DNA of 64,000 nt from an uncultured Gemmiger sp. (lineage in GTDB: Bacteria > Bacillota > Clostridia > Oscillospirales > Ruminococcaceae), in assembly GCA_944382785.1 (NCBI GenBank), contig CALWNO010000006.1, forward strand, positions 19,563-83,562. Direction: 5' to 3'. The notes under the pieces were generated by a model. It was given only the letters and a program-made list of their open reading frames with translations. It did not search any database and had not been told where the DNA came from. How positions within the stretch are numbered: the first letter of the stretch is position 1; each line of letters starts with the position of its first letter. Shown piece by piece: positions 23,147-31,827 of the stretch. A program made the translations under genes and the position numbers.

Positions 23147-24503
23147 ATGTATGGTAGCGGCCCCTGCTTCGGGCAGCGGCAAAACGGTGGTGACCTGCGC
23201 CTTGCTGGCCGCCCTCAAACGGCGCCGGCATGACCCGTGCGCCTTCAAATGCGGGCCGGATTATATAGACCCCATGTTCCATCGCGCCATTCTGGGGGTG
23301 GAAAGCCATAACCTGGACCTCTACCTCTCCTCCGAGGCCACGGTGCGCAGCCTGTACGCAGATGCCGTTGCCGGGCACGGCGCCGCTGTGTGTGAAGGGG
23401 TCATGGGTTTTTATGACGGTGTGGGCGGTACCACCACCGATGCTTCCGCCTGGCATCTGGCACACACTTTGGGGATGCCGGTTTTGCTGGTACTGCGGCC
23501 CAAAGGAGCCAGTCTGACCCTGGCCGCCACCATCAAGGGAATGGCGGAGTTCATGCCCCAGAGCCATCTGGCGGGGGTGTTCCTCAACGATTGCAGCGAA
23601 AGCCTCTACCACACCCTGGCCCCGGCCCTGGAGGCCAGAACCGGGGTGCCGGTGCTGGGGTATCTGCCTTCTACCCCGGAGGCTAAATTTGAAAGCCGCC
23701 ATCTGGGGCTGTACACGGCCATGGAGATCGTGGACCTGCGGGCGCGGATCAACGCCATTGCGGCGGTGATCCTGCAGACCATGGACTGGAAGCGGTTCGA
23801 GACGGTCTTTTCCACCAAGGATCGCACCTCTCCCCGCCGTCCCTATCCCCAGGCTATGGCGAAGGTGGCGGTGGCCCGGGACGAGGCTTTCTGCTTCACC
23901 TATGCCGAAACTATTGAGGCCTTCTGCCGTGCCGGAATGGAGCCGGTCTTTTTCAGCCCCCTGCACGATAAAGCTCTGCCTCCGGACATCGGCGGGCTGT
24001 ATCTGCCCGGGGGCTACCCGGAACTGCACGCGGAGACGCTCTCCCGCAACGAATCCATGCGCAAGGCCATTCAGGCGGCAGTACAGGGCGGCCTGCCTAC
24101 CGTGGCAGAATGCGGCGGGTTTCTGTATCTGGGCCAGTCCTTACAGGATCAGGACTGCCAGACCTTCCCCATGGTGGGGGTACTGCCCAGCCATGGCCTC
24201 CGTACCGACAAGCTGGTCCGGTTCGGGTATGCGGAACTGACCGCCCGTCAGGGCGGCCTGTTGTTCCGCCAGGGGGAGAGCACCCCGGTACACGAATTCC
24301 ATTACTGGGACAGCACCGAAAACGGGGAAGCCTTTGAGGCGGTCAAGCCGGTGTCCGGCCGCAAGTGGCTGTGCGGGTTTACCACGCCCACCTTGTATGC
24401 GGCTTTTTCTCATCTGTATTTTGCGGGCAATGCCCAGATGACCCGCCGGTTTGCCGCAGCCGCCCGCCGATACGCCGCTGAAGAACGGCAAAAGGAAGAA
24501 TGA
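23139..24503 (+). CDS. cbiA: Cobyrinate a,c-diamide synthase CbiA
   Basis: ATP- and glutamine-dependent amidation of the a and c side chains. The 454-aa protein has an N-terminal P-loop domain (APASGSGKTVVTCALL; CGPDYIDPMFHRAI) and a C-terminal class I glutaminase domain (LPGGYPELHAETL, nucleophile region VAECGGFLYLGQ, late His/Glu in TPTLYAAFSHLYF). It lies in the operon with 8-bp and 4-bp overlaps. Confidence 0.95.
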   Translation: MIECMVAAPASGSGKTVVTCALLAALKRRRHDPCAFKCGPDYIDPMFHRAILGVESHNLDLYLSSEATVRSLYADAVAGHGAAVCEGVMGFYDGVGGTTTDASAWHLAHTLGMPVLLVLRPKGASLTLAATIKGMAEFMPQSHLAGVFLNDCSESLYHTLAPALEARTGVPVLGYLPSTPEAKFESRHLGLYTAMEIVDLRARINAIAAVILQTMDWKRFETVFSTKDRTSPRRPYPQAMAKVAVARDEAFCFTYAETIEAFCRAGMEPVFFSPLHDKALPPDIGGLYLPGGYPELHAETLSRNESMRKAIQAAVQGGLPTVAECGGFLYLGQSLQDQDCQTFPMVGVLPSHGLRTDKLVRFGYAELTARQGGLLFRQGESTPVHEFHYWDSTENGEAFEAVKPVSGRKWLCGFTTPTLYAAFSHLYFAGNAQMTRRFAAAARRYAAEERQKEE

Positions 24504-25582
24504 CCATGCAGGAACAATCGCTTCAATCCCTGATACGTACCATCACCCCGCCGGATGAATCCGCCCGCCGTGCGGCCCATACCCATTGGGCTGCCTGTGC
24601 CAAACCTCTGGGCGGGCTGGGACTGCTGGAACCCATGATCGAGGAGATGGCCTCCCTCACCGGCAGCGCGGAAGTACATCTGCAAAAGCGGACGCTGCTG
24701 GTGTTCTGTGCCGACAATGGCGTGGTGGCCGAAGGCGTCAGTCAGACCGGCAGCGAAGTCACCGCCGTGGTGGCCCGTCAGTTGGGAGCCGGCCACAGCA
24801 CCGCCTGCCGGATGGCCGCGGTGGCCGGGTGTGGGGTACTGCCGGTGGATATGGGCATTCTGGACCCGCCGGAACTCCCCGGCGTGGTCAACGCCCGGGT
24901 GACCAATGGCACCGGAAACATAGCCCGGGGCCCGGCCATGACCCGAGAACAGGCCGCCGAAGCCGTTTTGCGGGGAATCGACCTGGCCCGGCAGCAAAAG
25001 GAAGCCGGTGTGCAGCTGCTGGCAGCGGGGGAGATGGGCATCGGCAACACCACCACCGCCACCGCCGTGACCTGCGCGCTGCTGGGTCTGGACCCGGCCG
25101 CTGTCACCGGGCGGGGAGCAGGCCTTTCCGATGCAGGCCTTGCCCGCAAGGTGCAGGCCATCCGGCAGGCATTGGCTGTCAACCGGCCTGACCCTGCCGA
25201 CGCTCTGGACGTATTGGCCAAGGTGGGCGGGCTGGACATTGCCGGCTTGTGCGGCCTGTTTCTGGGCGGGGCTCTGTACCGTGTGCCGGTGCTTATGGAC
25301 GGGGTCATCACGGCAGCTGCGGCCTTGTGCGCCGTTCGTCTGTGCCCGGCGGCCGCCAGGGCGGTGTTTGCCAGCCACTGTTCTGCCGAACCCTGCGGAC
25401 GGCTGTTGCTGGATGCCCTGCACAAGGAACCTCTCATCACCGCCGGTATGCACCTGGGGGAGGGGACCGGCGCTTTGGCGGCCATGCCGCTATTGGATAT
25501 GGCCCTGGCTGTCTATCACGGTTCCACCTTTGCCGATTACGGCATGCAGGCGTATACCCCCCAGGGAGGAACCGTATGCTGA
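24500..25582 (+). CDS. cobT: Nicotinate-nucleotide:dimethylbenzimidazole phosphoribosyltransferase CobT
   Basis: Activates the lower-ligand base to its alpha-ribotide. The 360-aa protein shows KPLGGLGLLEPMIEEMA, FCADNGVVAEGVSQTGSEVT, GEMGIGNTTTATAV and the C-terminal HLGEGTGALAAMPLLDMAL holding the catalytic glutamate. Its base specificity cannot be read from sequence. No bluB or bza gene for making the base is seen in the window. Confidence 0.95.
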   Translation: MTMQEQSLQSLIRTITPPDESARRAAHTHWAACAKPLGGLGLLEPMIEEMASLTGSAEVHLQKRTLLVFCADNGVVAEGVSQTGSEVTAVVARQLGAGHSTACRMAAVAGCGVLPVDMGILDPPELPGVVNARVTNGTGNIARGPAMTREQAAEAVLRGIDLARQQKEAGVQLLAAGEMGIGNTTTATAVTCALLGLDPAAVTGRGAGLSDAGLARKVQAIRQALAVNRPDPADALDVLAKVGGLDIAGLCGLFLGGALYRVPVLMDGVITAAAALCAVRLCPAAARAVFASHCSAEPCGRLLLDALHKEPLITAGMHLGEGTGALAAMPLLDMALAVYHGSTFADYGMQAYTPQGGTVC

Positions 25583-26112
25583 CCTTTGTGGTGGGCGGCG
25601 CAGGCAGCGGCAAGAGCGCTTACGCCGAGCAGCTGCTGGCCGCCTGCCCGGGACCGCGGTACTATCTGGCCACTATGCAGGTGTGGGATGAGGAATGCCG
25701 CCGCCGGGTGGAGCGCCACCGCGCCCTGCGGGCCGGGCAGGGATTTCGCACCCTGGAATGTCCCCGCAATCTGGGGGGGCTTCTTCTGCCGGAGCGGGGG
25801 GCGGTTTTGTTGGAAGACCTCACCAATCTGGTTGCCAATGAGCGGTATGACCCTGACGGCGCCGGGAAAAACACCCTGCAGGCGGTGTGCCGTGGCCTGG
25901 AACAGCTGTACTGTCAATGTACCGATCTGATTGTAGTTGGCAACGAGCTGTTCTGCGGCGGTACCGACTACGCGGGCGATACCGTGGAATATCTGAAGCT
26001 TCTTGCCGCCCTGCACCGCCGTCTGGCGGCCAGGGCGGACAATGTGTGTGAGGTCGTGGCCGGATGCCCGGTCTACTATAAGGGAAAGGAACCTGTGTAT
26101 GGTCCTGTTTGA
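25576..26112 (+). CDS. cobU: Adenosylcobinamide kinase/phosphate guanylyltransferase CobU
   Basis: Phosphorylates adenosylcobinamide and adds GMP. The 178-aa protein has Walker A VGGAGSGKSAYAEQLL, the region around RRRVERHRALR that should include the guanylylated histidine, LLEDLTNLV, and a C-terminal part (VVGNELFCGGTDYAGDTVEYLKLLAALHRRLAARADNVCEVVAGCPV) in which the usual EVGxGIVP is replaced by ELFCGGTDYAGDT. It starts at ATG 25576 after AGGGAGG, overlapping cobT by 7 bp. Confidence 0.88.
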   Translation: MLTFVVGGAGSGKSAYAEQLLAACPGPRYYLATMQVWDEECRRRVERHRALRAGQGFRTLECPRNLGGLLLPERGAVLLEDLTNLVANERYDPDGAGKNTLQAVCRGLEQLYCQCTDLIVVGNELFCGGTDYAGDTVEYLKLLAALHRRLAARADNVCEVVAGCPVYYKGKEPVYGPV

Positions 26113-26869
26113 AACGATTGCGGTGGCCTTCGGCATGTTCAGTGCCCTGCCCATGCCCCAGCCCCAATGGAATGGGCGCAACATGCGGTATGCCATGTGC
26201 GCTTTTCCGCTGATCGGGGTAGTGTGCGGCCTTGTGTGGTATGCCTGGGCCTGGGTCTGCGGACAGTTTGCCCTGCCGGTGCTGCTGCAGGCGGCAGGGC
26301 TTTGCCTTGTGCCGGTCCTGATCACCGGCGGCATCCATCTGGACGGCTACGCCGATACCTGTGACGCCCTGGCCAGCTGTGCCGAACCGGCCAAAAAACA
26401 GGCCATTCTGGCCGACCCCCACTGCGGGGCCTTTGCGGTCATCCGCCTGTGCAGCTACTTCGTAGCTACCCTGGGCCTGTGCGCCGCTATAAACCCTACC
26501 CCCGCCGCCGGGTTCTGCATGGGGGTATGCTTCACCCTGGAACGGGCTCTGTCCGGGCTGGCAGTGACCAGTTTTCCCCTGGCCAAAAACACGGGCCTGG
26601 CCCATACCTTTGCCACCACCGCCGACCGGGACCGGGTGCGCCGGATCCTGACGGTTGTCTGTGTCCTGTTGTGTGTATTTCTGGTAGCCGCCGGCGGTGG
26701 TCTGGCTGTTGTGGCTGCTTTGCTGGTGTTCTGGCATTACCACTGCACCGCCCAGAAACAGTTCGGCGGAATCAGCGGCGATCTGGCCGGCTGGTTTGTG
26801 CAGCGGGCGGAATTCTGGATGCTGGCGGCCCTCACCGCCGGACAATGGATCTGGGGGTGGACGCTGTGA
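26099..26869 (+). CDS. cobS: Adenosylcobinamide-GDP ribazoletransferase CobS
   Basis: An integral membrane enzyme that joins adenosylcobinamide-GDP and alpha-ribazole(-phosphate). The 256-aa protein has about six or seven helices and the catalytic acidic motif GGIHLDGYADTCDAL, followed by DPHCGAFAVI. The start at 26099 overlaps cobU by 14 bp. Its stop overlaps the GTG of the next gene. Confidence 0.93.
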   Translation: MVLFETIAVAFGMFSALPMPQPQWNGRNMRYAMCAFPLIGVVCGLVWYAWAWVCGQFALPVLLQAAGLCLVPVLITGGIHLDGYADTCDALASCAEPAKKQAILADPHCGAFAVIRLCSYFVATLGLCAAINPTPAAGFCMGVCFTLERALSGLAVTSFPLAKNTGLAHTFATTADRDRVRRILTVVCVLLCVFLVAAGGGLAVVAALLVFWHYHCTAQKQFGGISGDLAGWFVQRAEFWMLAALTAGQWIWGWTL

Positions 26870-27204
26870 TTCTCATAACCGGGCCCTTGTTTGCGGGCAA
26901 GACTGACTTTTCCCATACCCTCTGGCCGGATGTGGCTACTTTTGACGATCATGTCTGCCTCAATGCCCAGACGCTCGCGGAAAACTGTCCGAACCTGCCC
27001 GCTCTGGCGGACCGTCTGGCCGCTCAATATGCAGTAATTACCCTCACCGAGGTGGGCGGTGGTGTGGTGCCTACCGACCCGGCCCAGCGCGCCGCCCGGG
27101 AAGCCGCCGGGCGCCTCGGCTGCCTGCTGGCGGCCCGGGCGGATACGGTGGTGCGGGTTTTCTGCGGGCTGCCCCTTGTCTTGAAAGGAGATCTTCCTCA
27201 ATGA
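26866..27204 (+). CDS. Short CobU-like P-loop protein
   Basis: A 112-aa protein starting at GTG (GTGA overlap with cobS). It has a P-loop (GPLFAGKTD) and a C-terminal part matching the end of CobU (LTEVGGGVVPTDPAQRAAREAAGRLGCLLAARADTVVRVFCGLPLVLKG), with the EVGxGxVP motif that the longer CobU upstream has lost. The middle of CobU, including the guanylylated histidine region, is missing. The pair may split or share kinase and guanylyltransferase roles, or this copy may do salvage phosphorylation only. Its role is inferred. Confidence 0.7.
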   Translation: MILITGPLFAGKTDFSHTLWPDVATFDDHVCLNAQTLAENCPNLPALADRLAAQYAVITLTEVGGGVVPTDPAQRAAREAAGRLGCLLAARADTVVRVFCGLPLVLKGDLPQ

Positions 27205-27800
27205 AAATTTATCTGTTGCGCCATGGACTGACCATCTATAACACCGAAAAGCGGTACCAGGGACAGCGGGATATCCCCCTGTCGCCGGAAGGCATGGCCA
27301 TGCTGCGCCAGGCGGATTTCACCACCGACCTTGTCTATGTCAGCCCCCTGACCCGGGCACGGCAGACGGCAGCCATTCTTTTCCCCGGTGCCAAACAGGT
27401 ACAGGTGCCGGATCTGCGGGAAATGTGCTTCGGCAGTTTTGAGGGCCGCAACTACAAGGAGATGGAGCACGACCCCGATTACCTGGCCTGGGTGCAGGCC
27501 AACTGCGAGACCACCTGCCCGGACGGGGAACGCAAGACGGATTTCTGCAACCGGACCTGTGCGGCCTTTGCCAAACTGGTGGAGGAAAACCTGGCCCAGG
27601 GCAGGGAAACGATGGTCATTGTGGCCCACGGCGGCACCCAGATGTCGGTGATGGAGCGGTACGCGGTGCCCCACAAGGAATACTACCAGTGGTGTGCTCC
27701 CAATGCGGGCGGATATCTGCTGGACGCCTGTGACTGGCAGAAGGACCATGTCCTGCATCTGCTTAAAACAGTCCAATACACGAAAGAGGCCGCCCGATGA
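27201..27800 (+). CDS. cobC: Alpha-ribazole phosphatase CobC (histidine phosphatase family)
   Basis: A 199-aa phosphoglycerate-mutase-fold phosphatase with the catalytic LLRHGLTIYN at the N-terminus, YVSPLTRARQTA, MCFGSFEGRNYKEM and the second histidine in IVAHGGTQMS. Its location between cobU/cobS and cbiB supports dephosphorylation of alpha-ribazole-5'-phosphate or of cobalamin-5'-phosphate. It overlaps both neighbours by 4 bp. Confidence 0.88.
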   Translation: MKIYLLRHGLTIYNTEKRYQGQRDIPLSPEGMAMLRQADFTTDLVYVSPLTRARQTAAILFPGAKQVQVPDLREMCFGSFEGRNYKEMEHDPDYLAWVQANCETTCPDGERKTDFCNRTCAAFAKLVEENLAQGRETMVIVAHGGTQMSVMERYAVPHKEYYQWCAPNAGGYLLDACDWQKDHVLHLLKTVQYTKEAAR

Positions 27801-28762
27801 TGCTTTGCGCCGCTATCCTCTGCGGATTTCTTCTGGACATGCTGCTGGCAGACCCGGAATGGATGCCCCACCCGGTGGTGCTGATGGGCAAAGCCATCAC
27901 GGCACTGGAACCTCGCCTGCGCCGTCGGTTTGCGGATACACCCAAAGGGCAGCTGGCGGCCGGGCGGGTGCTGGCGGCGGTTCTGCCCCTGGCAACGCTG
28001 CTGATCACGGGTGCCGTCTGCCTGGGGGCGGAGGCCCTGCACCCGGCGCTGGGCTTTGCGGTGCAGACCTTCTGGTGCTGGCAGGCTCTGGCGGTGCGGG
28101 GCCTGGCCAAGGAGAGCCGCAACGTATACCAAAAACTTACCACCGATACCTTGCCCAATGCCCGGCAGGCGGTGGCGCGGATCGTGGGCCGGGATACCCA
28201 GGCTCTTTCCGCCCAAGGCGTGACCAAAGCGGCGGTGGAGACGGTGGCGGAAAACTTTTCTGACGGTGTCATGGCACCGCTGCTGTATATGCTCATCGGT
28301 GGAGCACCCCTGGCCCTGTGCTACAAGGCCATCAACACCATGGACAGCATGGTGGGGTACAAAAATGACCGGTATCTCTACTTCGGCCGGGCGGCGGCCC
28401 ACCTGGATGATGGGGCAGGGTATCTGCCCGCCCGGCTGGCAGCCCTCTTCTGGATTGCCGCTGCGGCTCTGACCGGGCAGAATGCCGGGCAGGCCTTTTG
28501 TATCTGGCGGCGGGACCGGCGCAACCACGCCAGCCCCAACAGCGCCCAGACCGAGTCGGCCTGCGCGGGCGCCTTGGGGGTACAGCTGGCGGGCCCGGCG
28601 TACTACTTCGGGCAACTGTATGAGAAACCCACCATCGGGGATCCCACACGCCCCATAGAACCCCGGGACATTTTGCGGGCCAACCGGATGCTGTACACCG
28701 CCAGTGTGCTGGCGCTGGCCGTGGGTCTGGCGGTACGGGCGGCCTTATGGATTCTGCTTTGA
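27797..28762 (+). CDS. cbiB: Adenosylcobinamide-phosphate synthase CbiB
   Basis: A membrane enzyme attaching aminopropanol (or its phosphate) to adenosylcobyric acid. The 321-aa protein has several hydrophobic helices and the family motifs LLDMLLADPEWMPHPVVLMGK, ETVAENFSDGVMAPLLYML and KAINTMDSMVGYKNDRYLYFGRAAAHLDD. It ends 22 bp before cobD, which supplies its substrate. Confidence 0.94.
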   Translation: MMLCAAILCGFLLDMLLADPEWMPHPVVLMGKAITALEPRLRRRFADTPKGQLAAGRVLAAVLPLATLLITGAVCLGAEALHPALGFAVQTFWCWQALAVRGLAKESRNVYQKLTTDTLPNARQAVARIVGRDTQALSAQGVTKAAVETVAENFSDGVMAPLLYMLIGGAPLALCYKAINTMDSMVGYKNDRYLYFGRAAAHLDDGAGYLPARLAALFWIAAAALTGQNAGQAFCIWRRDRRNHASPNSAQTESACAGALGVQLAGPAYYFGQLYEKPTIGDPTRPIEPRDILRANRMLYTASVLALAVGLAVRAALWILL

Positions 28763-28784
28763 ATTGCACAAGAAAGGAAACAGT

Positions 28785-29840
28785 ATGCCACAGCTGACAC
28801 ATGGGGGAGACTGGGCCGGGTTTGCGGCCGAATATGGCACCATGCCCCTGGATTTTTCGGCCAATATCAGCCCGCTGGGCCTGCCGGAAGGGGTACGCCG
28901 GGCCATTGCCGAAGCCGCAGCCGGGCAGGACCGCTACCCGGACCCCCTGTGCCGGGAACTGTGTGCTGCCATCGGCAAAAGCCGGCGCCTGCCGGCAGAG
29001 TGGGTCCTTTGCGGCAACGGGGCCGCCGATCTGATCTGGCGGCTGGCCCTGGCTCTGAAGCCACGCCGCGCTTTGCTCACGGCCCCCACCTTTGCGGAAT
29101 ATGCGGCCGCCCTGCACAGCGTGGGCTGTGAGGTGTCGGAATATCTTCTGCACCCGGAAACGGAGTTTGCCGTTGATGAAACATTCCTGAATGCCATCAC
29201 CCCGGAAACCGACCTGGTCCTGCTGTGTGAGCCCAACAACCCCACCGGTCGAACCACCGACCCGGACTTGCTCCGTGCAATTCTGAAAAAATGCACCACC
29301 ACCGGTACCCTGCTGGCGGTGGATGAATGTTTCAATGAATTCCTGGACGATCCCGCCGCCCATACGTTGGAGGGCAGCCTGGCCGATCATCCCAATCTGC
29401 TGATCTTCAAAGCCTTTACCAAATGGTATGCCATGGCGGGGGTGCGCCTGGGGTATGTGCTGGGCAGCGATACCGCCCTTTTGGAATGTCTGCGGGCAGC
29501 AGGGCAGCCGTGGGCGGTCTCCGGCCTGGCCCAGGCAGCGGGGCTGGCCGCCTTGCAGGAAACCGGGTACAGCCGCACGCTCCACGCTCTGATTGCCGAA
29601 CAGCGCCCGCGCCTGGGCGACGGTCTGGCAAAACTGGGGTGTAAGGTCATTCCGGGGCAGGCAAATTATCTGCTGTTTTTCCATGAACGGCGGGACCTGG
29701 TCCCGGCACTGCGCCGAAAAAGGGTTCTGCTGCGGGATTGCTCCAACTATACCGGACTGGGCCCGGGGTGGTACCGCTGTGCTGTGCGCAGCAAAGCCGA
29801 AAACGATGCCTTTTTGCAGGCGCTGGGGGAGGTGCTCTGA
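28785..29840 (+). CDS. cobD: L-threonine-O-3-phosphate decarboxylase CobD
   Basis: A PLP-dependent aminotransferase-fold enzyme of 351 aa that makes aminopropanol phosphate for CbiB. Landmarks are THGGDWAGFAAEYG at the N-terminus, DFSANISPLGLP, the CEPNNPTGR loop and the PLP lysine in FTKWYAMAGVRLGY (K213). The start is ATG 28785 after AGAAAGGAAACAGT. No threonine kinase (PduX-like) gene is seen in the window. Confidence 0.92.
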   Translation: MPQLTHGGDWAGFAAEYGTMPLDFSANISPLGLPEGVRRAIAEAAAGQDRYPDPLCRELCAAIGKSRRLPAEWVLCGNGAADLIWRLALALKPRRALLTAPTFAEYAAALHSVGCEVSEYLLHPETEFAVDETFLNAITPETDLVLLCEPNNPTGRTTDPDLLRAILKKCTTTGTLLAVDECFNEFLDDPAAHTLEGSLADHPNLLIFKAFTKWYAMAGVRLGYVLGSDTALLECLRAAGQPWAVSGLAQAAGLAALQETGYSRTLHALIAEQRPRLGDGLAKLGCKVIPGQANYLLFFHERRDLVPALRRKRVLLRDCSNYTGLGPGWYRCAVRSKAENDAFLQALGEVL

Positions 29841-31322
29841 ATGGCAAAATGTATCATGGTACAGGGGACTATGTCCGGGGCAGGAAAAAGCCTTCTGGTC
29901 ACGGCGCTGTGCCGCATCTTCCGCCAGGACGGGCTGCGTGTGGCCCCCTTCAAGAGCCAGAACATGGCCCTCAACAGTTATATCACCCGGGATGGCCTGG
30001 AGATGGGCCGCGCCCAGGTGGCCCAGGCGGAGGCCGCCGGCCGGGAACCGGACGTGCGGATGAATCCTATCCTGCTCAAGCCTTCCAGCGATACGGGCAG
30101 CCAGCTCATAGTCAACGGACGGGTCCGGGGACAGTACGCTGCCCGGGACTACTTTGCCATGAAAAAGACCCTCATCCCGGACATTCTGCAGGCCTACCAC
30201 AGCCTGGCGGCGGAAAACGATGTCATTGTCATTGAGGGAGCGGGCAGCCCGGCGGAGATCAACCTCAAGGCGGACGACATCGTCAACATGGGGCTGGCCG
30301 CCATGGTTAACGCCCCGGTTCTGCTGGTGGGGGATATTGACCGGGGCGGGGTGTTCGCCCAGCTGTACGGGACCATCGCCCTGCTGGAAGAAGCGGAGCG
30401 TGCCCGCATTGTGGGCACCGTCATCAACAAGTTCCGGGGGGATGTGAGTCTGTTGGAACCGGGACTGCAGATGCTCCGGGAAAAGACCGGCATCCCGGTG
30501 CTGGGGGTAGTGCCCTATGGCCGGTGGGATATCGACGATGAGGACAGCCTGGCCCCCCGCCTTGCTCACACAAGGGCAGAACGCCCGGTGGACATAGCGG
30601 TCATCCGGCTGCCCCACATCTCCAACTTTACGGATTTTGCTCCCCTGGAAAGTCATCCGGCCCTGGGTGTGCGCTATGTCTCAGCCGCCCAGCAGCTGGG
30701 AACACCGGATCTGGTGATCCTGCCCGGTACCAAAAGTACAGTGGATGACCTGCTCTGGCTGCGCAGCAGCGGTCTGGAAGCGGCAATCCTGAAACTGGCA
30801 GCAGGGGATACCCCCCTCCTGGGGGTATGCGGCGGATATCAGATGCTGGGCAACACTATCTGTGATCCGGAAGGGGTGGAGGCAAAGGGCACGGTGGCAG
30901 GGCTCGGCCTGCTGCCCTGTGATACGGTATTCAGTCCCCAAAAGACCCGCACCCGTATGCAGGCCCGGGTTCTGGCCCAACCTTTTACGGGGGCGGAACT
31001 GGACGGGTACGAAATCCATATGGGCCGCACAAAACGCACCGGCGGAGAGCCTTTCTGCCGTCTGCACACCGGGGCCGAGGACGGCGCCGTGCAGGACAAT
31101 GTGTTCGGCACCTATCTGCACGGCCTGTTTGATTCCGGCAGTCTGACCGACCGCCTGGCCGCCTGGCTGCTGGCGAAAAAGGGGCTTCCGGCGGACCATT
31201 TCCATATGCCGGACCACACCGCCTACAAAGAGGAACAGTATGACCGGCTGGCAGCCGGGGTGCGGGCCGCCCTGAATATGAAGGCAATCTACCGCGCAAT
31301 GGAGGACTATCACCATGAATAA
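29841..31322 (+). CDS. cbiP: Adenosylcobyric acid synthase CbiP (CobQ)
   Basis: Amidates four remaining carboxylates of the corrin ring. The 493-aa protein has an N-terminal MinD-like ATP domain (MVQGTMSGAGKSLLVTALCRIF, FKSQNMALNSYIT) and a C-terminal glutaminase domain (LPGTKSTVDDLLWL, nucleophile region LGVCGGYQMLG, late GTYLHGLFDSG). It begins directly after cobD and overlaps btuR by 8 bp. Confidence 0.95.
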   Translation: MAKCIMVQGTMSGAGKSLLVTALCRIFRQDGLRVAPFKSQNMALNSYITRDGLEMGRAQVAQAEAAGREPDVRMNPILLKPSSDTGSQLIVNGRVRGQYAARDYFAMKKTLIPDILQAYHSLAAENDVIVIEGAGSPAEINLKADDIVNMGLAAMVNAPVLLVGDIDRGGVFAQLYGTIALLEEAERARIVGTVINKFRGDVSLLEPGLQMLREKTGIPVLGVVPYGRWDIDDEDSLAPRLAHTRAERPVDIAVIRLPHISNFTDFAPLESHPALGVRYVSAAQQLGTPDLVILPGTKSTVDDLLWLRSSGLEAAILKLAAGDTPLLGVCGGYQMLGNTICDPEGVEAKGTVAGLGLLPCDTVFSPQKTRTRMQARVLAQPFTGAELDGYEIHMGRTKRTGGEPFCRLHTGAEDGAVQDNVFGTYLHGLFDSGSLTDRLAAWLLAKKGLPADHFHMPDHTAYKEEQYDRLAAGVRAALNMKAIYRAMEDYHHE

Positions 31323-31827
31323 AGGACTGGTACATCTGTACTGGGGGGACGGCAAAGGCAAGACCACAGCGGCTTTCGGGCTGGCGCTGCGCATGCTGGG
31401 CAGCGGCGGCAGCGTTGCTGTGGTGCAGTTCCTGAAGGATGGGCAGAGCAGTGAGCTGCAGCCCTTGCGTCAATTGGGGGCCCGGGTGTATTCCGGTCAG
31501 CCGGGTACCGGCTTTTTCTCCCAAATGACACCGGAAGAGCGCAGGACGGTCCGTGCCCGGCACGATGACCTGCTGCAACAGGCCCTGGCGCAGCCCTGTG
31601 ACCTGCTGGTTCTGGATGAAGCCTGTGCGGCCTGCCGTCTGGGCATGGTGGACGAAGGCCTTGTGCGCCATGCGGTGCTGGACCGCCCGGCGGGCAGGGA
31701 AGTGGTGCTGACCGGCCGGGACCCGGCGGACTGGATGCAGCTGGCGGCGGACTACTCCACCGAGATGCGCTGCCACAAGCACCCCTATCAGCAGGGAATC
31801 ACCGCCAGAAAGGGAGTGGAGTATTGA
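31315..31827 (+). CDS. btuR: Cob(I)yrinic acid a,c-diamide adenosyltransferase (CobA/CobO/BtuR family)
   Basis: Adds the 5'-deoxyadenosyl group to the cobalt of corrinoids. The 170-aa protein has an N-terminal P-loop YWGDGKGKTTAAFG, VVQFLKDG, the Walker B-like LLVLDEACAACRLGMVD and the conserved LTGRDP. It is the ATP:corrinoid adenosyltransferase type with a RecA-like fold, not PduO. Confidence 0.93.
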   Translation: MNKGLVHLYWGDGKGKTTAAFGLALRMLGSGGSVAVVQFLKDGQSSELQPLRQLGARVYSGQPGTGFFSQMTPEERRTVRARHDDLLQQALAQPCDLLVLDEACAACRLGMVDEGLVRHAVLDRPAGREVVLTGRDPADWMQLAADYSTEMRCHKHPYQQGITARKGVEY

